Shown here in pieces: positions 6,610-10,777 of a DNA stretch of 10,777 nucleotides. Both the position numbers and the translations under genes were made by a program. Location of the stretch: assembly GCA_041584055.1 (NCBI GenBank), contig JBFHER010000125.1:1-10777 (forward strand), read 5' to 3'. Source of the stretch: JBFHER01 sp041584055. Lineage in GTDB: Bacteria > Bacteroidota > Bacteroidia > Bacteroidales > UBA5342. The stretch's first letter is position 1; the number at the start of each line of letters is the position of its first letter. The notes below the pieces were generated by a model. That model did no database searches. It saw nothing but the letters and a program-made list of their open reading frames with translations, and had not been told where the DNA came from.

Positions 6610-7221
6610 ATGTTGGATAGTTACATGACCATAGCATTCCATTCAGAAGGAGAATACAAAGCAAAAGGGAGTAAATTTTTGGCATTTGCCTATCCCGTTT
6701 CCAACGAAGCTGAGATACAGGAAATTCTATCGGAAAAGAAAAAACAATTTTACGATGCACGGCATGTTTGTTATGCATATCGCTTTGGTTTTCCCAATGA
6801 AACCTATCGTGTGAATGATGACGGGGAACCTTCCGGGACCGCCGGAAAGCCCATTTATGGTCAATTGTTGTCTTTTGATTTGATGAACATACTCGTGGTG
6901 GTGGTTCGTTATTTTGGAGGAACAAAATTGGGGGTTCGTGGATTGATTAATGCTTACCGGGAAGCCACAATTGAAGCAATTGAAGCAAATGAAATCGTTG
7001 AAAGAGTAATGACTCAGGCTTTGAAAATTCAGTTTTCGTACGAGCAATTAAATGATGTCATGCGAGTTTTAAAGGAAGAAAATCTGAGCGACTTTAAACA
7101 GGATTTTCAGTTGGATTGCAAAATGGATGTTCAGGTCAGGTTGTCTGATCTTGAAATGCTCAAAGAAAAGCTTCTGGCAATATATGGGGTTACAACCAGA
7201 AATGATTCATCTCTTATTTAA
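6610..7221 (+). CDS. yigZ: YigZ/IMPACT (UPF0029) family protein
   Basis: A 203-residue soluble protein with the YigZ two-domain layout: an N-terminal UPF0029/IMPACT domain (about 1-120) and a C-terminal ferredoxin-like DUF1949 domain (about 130-200). Hallmarks are DARHVCYAY near 45-53, the strictly conserved DDGEPSGTAGKPI near 69-81, and VVVVRYFGGTKLGVRGLI about 96-113. Length matches the family (about 200). The eukaryotic relative IMPACT regulates Gcn2 through Gcn1; the C-terminal domain resembles EF-G domain IV, so a translation-linked role has been proposed, but the bacterial function is not settled. ATG 6610 is chosen over TTG 6598 because the Shine-Dalgarno ends at 6597. It starts 1 bp after the nuclease-like gene stops. 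Confidence 0.95.
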   Translation: MLDSYMTIAFHSEGEYKAKGSKFLAFAYPVSNEAEIQEILSEKKKQFYDARHVCYAYRFGFPNETYRVNDDGEPSGTAGKPIYGQLLSFDLMNILVVVVRYFGGTKLGVRGLINAYREATIEAIEANEIVERVMTQALKIQFSYEQLNDVMRVLKEENLSDFKQDFQLDCKMDVQVRLSDLEMLKEKLLAIYGVTTRNDSSLI

Positions 7222-7277
7222 TTTCAATCGTATGTCCAGGCAGCTTCTTCTATAGGATTTATCTTCACATAACCCAC

Positions 7278-7294
7278 ATTGTCAAACAATTTTT
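7278..7294 (+). terminator. Weak terminator candidate after yigZ
   Basis: ATTGT (7278-7282) and ACAAT (7286-7290) pair around a CAA loop, followed by TTTT on the plus strand. The stem is short and AT-rich, so it would be a poor terminator, but its position 57 bp after the yigZ stop in a convergent gap is right. Confidence 0.25.
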
Positions 7295-7342
7295 CACAGC
7301 CTTGTGTTTGTTACCAATGCCAGCAAGGAGTCTGATATAAGG

Positions 7343-8326
7343 CTAATTTATCCGATCAAGCTCCTTTAATAATTCTTCCTTGCTAATTGGAACAACACCG
7401 GACTTTTCACACACAAGACCTCCTGCAATATTTGCAATTTTGGCTGCCTGATCGATAGGTATATCGGTGATGTAACATAGGGTAATCACACTGATGACTG
7501 TGTCACCTGCGCCGGATACATCAGAAATATCACGCTTTACCGCCGGGAAATGAAAGGATTTGTCGCCCGTGAGTAAAATACCATGCTCTGATAAAGTAAT
7601 TAACAGGTATTTATTTTTTGAATCAGAGAGAAACTGTCTGGAATGTTGTGTTATTGATTCAATGTCTCCTGCTGAAATTTCTATGTTGATACCGCTGCAA
7701 AATTCTTTGAAGTTTGGTTTGAAAAGCGTAATATTTTTAAAATCAAAGAAGTTTTCTTTCTTCGGATCCGCAAAGGTTGGAATACCCTTCATATTGGCGG
7801 TATGTGTAATAGATTGGATGATCTCCGAATTCAAAACTCCCTTGTCGTAATCCTCAAAAATGATGGCATGGATGGTAAAATCCTGCAGCGCTTTTTTAAA
7901 GCTTGCCAGGAGCAGCTCCGTCATGGCTGGACTCAGGCTTTTCGTCGTCTCATCATCTATGCGCAACAACTGCTGTCCGTTGCTTAATATCCTGGTTTTT
8001 ACCGTGGTGGGGCGTTTGGGGTCTGAAACGATGAACGCATCAGATATGTCGCGCTTACTACGTAGAATTGATTTTAGTTTTTCACCATTTTCATCGTCTC
8101 CGACAACACTTACAAGCACAGGGTTTGCACCAAGTAGCTTCAGGTTAAGCGCAACGTTTGCAGCTCCTCCAAGTCGACTTTCACGATTTCTGCATGCAAG
8201 AATGGGAACCGGCGCTTCCGGAGAGATCCGGTTAACATCTCCCCACAAATAATCATCCAGCATGATGTCTCCTACAACCAAAATATTCTTTTGATCAAAT
8301 TGTTTAAATATATTATGAAAATTCAT
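7343..8326 (-). CDS. rfaE1: D-glycero-beta-D-manno-heptose-7-phosphate kinase (RfaE1/HldA type, PfkB family)
   Basis: Phosphorylates D-glycero-D-manno-heptose 7-phosphate at C1 in the ADP-heptose route to the LPS inner core. The 327-residue protein is a ribokinase/PfkB fold: GDIMLDDYLWGDVNRISPEA at 19-38 is the RfaE-characteristic N-terminal signature, GGAANVALN at 53-61 the sugar-binding glycine motif, and DVSGAGDT at 269-276 the PfkB signature with D275 the catalytic base. It ends shortly after GLVCEKSG, so it lacks the nucleotidyltransferase domain fused in E. coli HldE. The partner HldC adenylyltransferase must be encoded elsewhere. ATG at 8326 places the signature where the family has it. 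It is 52 bp downstream of the four-helix membrane protein on the same strand, with a hairpin between. Other PfkB sugar kinases are unlikely because of the GDVNRISPEAPVP stretch. Confidence 0.93.
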   Translation of the reverse strand: MNFHNIFKQFDQKNILVVGDIMLDDYLWGDVNRISPEAPVPILACRNRESRLGGAANVALNLKLLGANPVLVSVVGDDENGEKLKSILRSKRDISDAFIVSDPKRPTTVKTRILSNGQQLLRIDDETTKSLSPAMTELLLASFKKALQDFTIHAIIFEDYDKGVLNSEIIQSITHTANMKGIPTFADPKKENFFDFKNITLFKPNFKEFCSGINIEISAGDIESITQHSRQFLSDSKNKYLLITLSEHGILLTGDKSFHFPAVKRDISDVSGAGDTVISVITLCYITDIPIDQAAKIANIAGGLVCEKSGVVPISKEELLKELDRIN

Positions 8327-8348
8327 TTTGTTCTGTGTTAATTCTTAT

Positions 8349-8367
8349 AAAGCTGACAAGCAGCTTT
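8349..8367. other. Perfect 7-bp inverted repeat between the membrane-protein gene and rfaE1
   Basis: AAAGCTG (8349-8355) and CAGCTTT (8361-8367) flank a 5-nt loop. The T-run follows it on the plus strand (8371-8376), but the genes on both sides are on the minus strand, where only three T residues close the stem. So it could be a leaky terminator, an mRNA processing site or a leader hairpin for rfaE1. Confidence 0.4.
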
Positions 8368-8378
8368 CGCTTTTTTCT

Positions 8379-8783
8379 TTAGATTGTCTGATTGTTTTGA
8401 TCCTGGATCTTAAATTGCTTTAGATACATGTAGGCATTGAAGGGCAGATAGAAAAAATAAATTCCCAAAAATGAGTAAGCAAAGTTCGTTCCGTCGATCT
8501 TATTCAGGTAAACGATAAAAAAATACCCCATGGTCAACAACATTTTTGCAGTGCTGGCTCCAAGCATTGTTTCAGTTGTATAAGTGGGATGGCGGTCGTT
8601 GATTTTACGTGCCAGTATGAAAACAAATAAGGTTATGAAATAAAGAAACAGGTGCGTAATGATGGACGCCTTGAAGACATCAATAAAGTCGAATACAACA
8701 GCCAGCCCCCAGTGCAAACATGCTACTAAAAGTGCAAAAAAACTTGTGAGTAGCACACGTTTAATAAGCCATGATGATGTCAT
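8379..8783 (-). CDS. Four-helix membrane protein, AtpI/DUF6168-like by context and pattern
   Basis: A 134-residue inner-membrane protein with four predicted helices at about 8-30, 38-59, 73-94 and 99-121, and a short polar C-terminal tail. There are no catalytic motifs I can name. Helix 3 carries GASTAKMLL, where Lys80 sits in a hydrophobic run. In Bacteroidota a protein of this size and shape often lies between a bactofilin gene and the F-type ATP synthase genes, where it is annotated as AtpI-like or DUF6168. Here it follows the bactofilin gene by 3 bp, so translation is probably coupled, but the next gene downstream is rfaE1, not atpB. The family name is an inference from length, helix layout and the bactofilin neighbour; an unrelated small membrane protein is possible. 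Confidence 0.6.
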   Translation of the reverse strand: MTSSWLIKRVLLTSFFALLVACLHWGLAVVFDFIDVFKASIITHLFLYFITLFVFILARKINDRHPTYTTETMLGASTAKMLLTMGYFFIVYLNKIDGTNFAYSFLGIYFFYLPFNAYMYLKQFKIQDQNNQTI

Positions 8784-8786
8784 GAA

Positions 8787-9176
8787 CTATTTTTTAGGAA
8801 TTGCTTGTTCTTTTGATGCAGGTGATGGGGCTGTTTTTCCCATATCACAGGTTCCTGTGAAAATGGCATCCGGCTCAATGGCCAATCTGCTGGTTTTTAT
8901 GTCACCCTCGATGTTTGCAGTGGCTTTGACTGAAAGAAGCTCCTGAACCATCATCTTGCCGATCAGTTTCCCCATGATTTCAGCAGAATTACACAAAATA
9001 TCTCCTTTTAATTGTCCTTCAGGTCCTAAAACCAGTTTGCCTTTGCAATTGATTGTGCCTTCTATCTCCCCATCGATACGAATATCTCCGTTACAAATTA
9101 CATCACCCTTGATTTTTGTTCCAGCTGCAATTGTATTGCGCTTGTTTTCCTCAACCGGAGCTACTGTTCTAGCCAT
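8787..9176 (-). CDS. Bactofilin family cytoskeletal protein
   Basis: Bactofilins polymerise without nucleotide into filaments that scaffold envelope and cell-shape enzymes. The 129-residue protein has a short disordered N-terminus, a central right-handed beta-helix repeat (about 14-108), and a Pro/Ala/Lys tail (113-129). Repeat units are visible as AAGTKIKGDVICNGDIRIDG, EIEGTINCKGKLVLGPEGQL, KGDILCNSAEIMGKLIG and ANIEGDIKTSRLAI, each with the G-D/E-I pattern. The N-terminus N-T-I-x-x-G-T-x-I-x-G-D is the classic PF04519 (formerly DUF583) opening. Four Cys (28, 44, 62, 110) is a little unusual. The start is ATG at 9176. The gene is 43 bp after the DUF4293 gene and 3 bp before the four-helix membrane gene, forming one minus-strand unit. 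Confidence 0.93.
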   Translation of the reverse strand: MARTVAPVEENKRNTIAAGTKIKGDVICNGDIRIDGEIEGTINCKGKLVLGPEGQLKGDILCNSAEIMGKLIGKMMVQELLSVKATANIEGDIKTSRLAIEPDAIFTGTCDMGKTAPSPASKEQAIPKK

Positions 9177-9219
9177 TTCAAAAATATTTTGGTTAATTTA
9201 TGATCTTAATCCTTTCTCT

Positions 9220-9675
9220 CTAACGAATCCTGTCGAGAGATCGTACAAGAGCTTCATCTTTTCCTATTGCCCTGATTGCCAAAAATAATAAAATAGCATT
9301 GATTAATGGTAATACCGATGCAATATTAAAATTTTTGAACTCAAAGCCGCTTGTATTTCCTATTTGATAGTGCATGTAATATAACAAGCCATAAAATCCG
9401 AGCTGTAAAACAAAACTAAATACACTCAGACGAATCTGTATCATCCTTTTTTTATAAATAAAAATAGTTATTACACTTAGTAAGAACGCAATGCCAGCTA
9501 ATATTGTTAACGGAAGAGTTTGAAATACGATGCCTCCTTCGCTTGCTTTAAGTCCCATGGATACCAACTGGTATTCCAGACCCTTGTCCGTGTAAGTCAA
9601 AAGCGGTGAGAACAAAACAAAAAGCGTGCATATGGATACGATCAATAAAAAAAGAGATTGAATGCGCTGAATCAT
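9220..9675 (-). CDS. DUF4293 family membrane protein
   Basis: A 151-residue inner-membrane protein with four predicted helices at about 5-26, 54-74, 83-102 and 118-136. The N-terminal MIQRIQSLFLL and the C-terminal RAIGKDEALVRSLDRIR are the family's two diagnostic ends; DUF4293 proteins are restricted to Bacteroidota and have no known function. The loop after helix 1 (about 28-52) would face the periplasm and holds no motif I know. ATG at 9675 is certain because the motif begins at residue 1. It is the first gene of the minus-strand unit with bactofilin, and a perfect dyad lies directly upstream of its start. Confidence 0.9.
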   Translation of the reverse strand: MIQRIQSLFLLIVSICTLFVLFSPLLTYTDKGLEYQLVSMGLKASEGGIVFQTLPLTILAGIAFLLSVITIFIYKKRMIQIRLSVFSFVLQLGFYGLLYYMHYQIGNTSGFEFKNFNIASVLPLINAILLFLAIRAIGKDEALVRSLDRIR

Positions 9676-9700
9676 AATTTTACAAATTTTGGGTAAAATT
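9676..9700. repeat. Perfect 8-9-8 dyad abutting the DUF4293 start codon (possible operator or hairpin)
   Basis: AATTTTAC (9676-9683) and GTAAAATT (9693-9700) are exact reverse complements separated by 9 bp, and the ATG of DUF4293 ends at 9675. A further TTTTACCC at 9769-9776 is the reverse complement of GGGTAAAA at 9691-9698. The dyad spans the place where a promoter for the minus gene would be expected. AT-rich sequence makes some chance dyads likely. Confidence 0.4.
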
Positions 9701-9795
9701 AGTTAATTGAAGGATTATACAGATACATATCGCAATAAAAAGTTATTTTTTTGAACCTTTAAAAATACTTTTACCCCACAGAACCTTCACCTCTT

Positions 9796-9825
9796 TTGGG
9801 AAGTCATTGCGAAAGCTTACTTTTG
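9796..9825 (+). promoter_or_regulatory. Strong Bacteroidota-type promoter for the SDR gene
   Basis: TTG (9796-9798, within TTTTG) is followed after 19 bp by TACTTTTG (9818-9825), an exact fit to the TTTG-N19-TAnnTTTG consensus known from Bacteroides and Flavobacterium. The start codon is 16 bp beyond, so transcription would begin about 10 nt before it. Confidence 0.75.
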
Positions 9826-9841
9826 TTTCTCTAAATAACGG

Positions 9842-10657
9842 ATGATGGAAAATAAGGTCGCAATAATTACCGGAGCCTCCTCAGGAATTGGTTTAGCTTG
9901 TGTGAAAGAATTTGCAAAACAAAAATACAGTGTTGTTTTGGCCGCCAGAAGCACCGATCAACTTAAACAACTGGAAACGGAAATACAAAATGAGGGTGTC
10001 GCGGCCCTTGTTGTAACCACTGATGTAAGCAACCAAAAGGATTGTAAAAATTTAATTGATAAAACCATTGAGCGCTTTGGGCGAATAGATGTTTTGGTAA
10101 ACAATGCTGGTTTATCCATGCGAGCAATTGTAGAGGATGTTGAAATTGACGTGCTTAAACGTTTGATGGATGTTAATTTTTGGGGTACTGTGTACTGTAC
10201 AAAATATGCGCTTCCTCATGTGTTGAAAGTCAAAGGTTCAATCATCGGTGTGTCTTCCATTGCAGGATTTATTGGTTTGCCTGCCCGGTCGGGCTATTCT
10301 GCGTCAAAATTTGCCATGCATGGCTTCCTCGAAACACTGCGAAACGAAAATCTAAAGTCCGGTTTGCATGTTTTGATTGTGGCACCCGGATTTACCGCTT
10401 CCAATGTGCGGAATGCAGCCCTTGTTGCCGATGGCTCAAGTCAGGGCGAAACCCCGCGGGAAGAATTAAAAATGATGACTGCTGAAGAGGTTGCAAAAAA
10501 GCTTTTCAGAGCATATAAAAAAAAGAAGCAGAAGCTTGTTTTAACCTTCGTGGAAGGAAAGTTGACCGTGTTTTTAAATAAATTTGTGCCTGCACTTGTG
10601 GGAAGACTTGCCTTTAACCATATGGCAAAAGAGCCGGATACGCCACTTCGTAAATAA
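9842..10657 (+). CDS. SDR family NAD(P)-dependent oxidoreductase
   Basis: A 271-residue classical short-chain dehydrogenase/reductase: TGASSGIG at 10-17 binds the dinucleotide, D61-V in the TTDV strand, NNAG at 87-90, catalytic N112 in VNFWG, S139 in GVSSIAG, and Y152-x3-K156 in GYSASKFA. A-A-R-S at 34-37 after strand 2 favours NADP over NAD. PGF at 182-184 follows the catalytic region. The C-terminal part has the polybasic KKKKQKLVL and a hydrophobic stretch near 245-258, as in DHRS7-like members, which may associate with membranes. Substrate is unknown. Two ATGs (9842, 9845) are possible starts and differ by one Met. A strong promoter precedes it, and the next gene begins 1 bp after its stop, so the SDR is probably co-expressed with a glycosyltransferase. 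Confidence 0.92.
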   Translation: MMENKVAIITGASSGIGLACVKEFAKQKYSVVLAARSTDQLKQLETEIQNEGVAALVVTTDVSNQKDCKNLIDKTIERFGRIDVLVNNAGLSMRAIVEDVEIDVLKRLMDVNFWGTVYCTKYALPHVLKVKGSIIGVSSIAGFIGLPARSGYSASKFAMHGFLETLRNENLKSGLHVLIVAPGFTASNVRNAALVADGSSQGETPREELKMMTAEEVAKKLFRAYKKKKQKLVLTFVEGKLTVFLNKFVPALVGRLAFNHMAKEPDTPLRK

Positions 10658-10658
10658 A

Positions 10659-10777
10659 ATGGATCGAAAAAAGAATATACTGTTTCTGTCACCCTGGTAC
10701 CCGGATAAAAAAGATCCTATGCCAGGTTTGTTTGTCCAGCGTCACGCCAAAGCATCACAACTTTTTAATGATGTAAA
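10659..10777 (+). CDS. Glycosyltransferase (GT4-like), N-terminal fragment; runs off right edge
   Basis: Only 39 codons are present: after MDRKK comes NILFLSPWYPDKKDPMPGLF and then VQRHAKASQLF. The LFLSPWYP strand followed by a short loop and PGLFVQRHA is the typical first strand and helix of group 1 (GT4) glycosyltransferases, which transfer sugars from nucleotide donors onto lipid-linked or LPS glycans. The start is ATG 10659, 1 bp after the SDR stop, and the reading frame stays open to the window's end. The catalytic E-x7-E region is outside the window, so the donor and acceptor cannot be told. Confidence 0.8.
   Translation, partial: MDRKKNILFLSPWYPDKKDPMPGLFVQRHAKASQLFNDV

Noticed and set aside
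6536..6925. Open frame of 129 codons on the minus strand across the nuclease-like/yigZ junction
   Set aside because: Antisense to the highly conserved YigZ motifs; no family resemblance.
7860..8252. Open frame of 130 codons on the plus strand inside rfaE1
   Set aside because: Antisense to the PfkB coding region, Ser/Arg/Pro-rich and without recognisable motifs.
7343..8326. Bifunctional HldE
   Set aside because: The protein ends at 327 residues right after the PfkB domain, with no nucleotidyltransferase HxGH motif.
9179..9186. Exact TATTTTTG -7 element on the minus strand before bactofilin
   Set aside because: It ends only 2 bp before the ATG, so transcription would start inside the gene; bactofilin is more likely read from the DUF4293 promoter.

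Overview
The window looks like a chromosomal housekeeping and cell-envelope segment of a member of the Bacteroidota. The reasons are a DUF4293 protein beginning MIQRIQS (a family essentially confined to this phylum), a DUF2007 protein, promoter-like TAnnTTTG elements matching the Bacteroidota sigma consensus, and start sites that mostly lack a Shine-Dalgarno sequence. The genus cannot be told from this sequence. No RNA gene, CRISPR array, insertion sequence or prophage gene was seen.

Layout. Positions 1-1509 (minus) hold a DUF2007 gene followed by the first 398 codons of a class A penicillin-binding protein that runs off the left edge. After a 228-bp divergent spacer, an ABC-F ATPase of the Uup type runs on the plus strand (1738-3600) and ends at a hairpin terminator. 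Positions 3687-6118 (minus) form a compact three-gene importer operon: lipoprotein substrate-binding protein, permease, ATPase. They are separated by 15 bp and then overlap by 16 bp. A short divergent promoter region separates this operon from a two-gene plus-strand unit (6177-7221): a membrane-anchored PD-(D/E)XK nuclease-like protein and a YigZ/IMPACT protein. Positions 7343-9675 (minus) hold, in transcription order, a DUF4293 membrane protein, a bactofilin, a four-helix membrane protein and a heptose-7-phosphate kinase (RfaE1/HldA type). A divergent 166-bp spacer with a very good promoter leads to an SDR oxidoreductase and the first 39 codons of a GT4-like glycosyltransferase, which runs off the right edge.

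How it fits together. Several genes serve the envelope: peptidoglycan polymerisation (PBP), LPS-core heptose activation (RfaE1), polysaccharide assembly (the glycosyltransferase, perhaps with the SDR), a bactofilin scaffold and an importer. The ABC-F protein and YigZ family point to translation-related functions.

Most worth a second look: (a) the membrane-tethered nuclease with an apparently complete catalytic set, coupled to yigZ; (b) a possible leader-peptide/terminator attenuator ahead of the ABC-F gene; (c) back-to-back -7 elements only 2 bp apart at 6136-6153; (d) the bactofilin and four-helix membrane protein pair without the ATP synthase genes that often follow; (e) a perfect 8-9-8 dyad flush against the DUF4293 start. 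No unmistakable new defence or mobile system was found.
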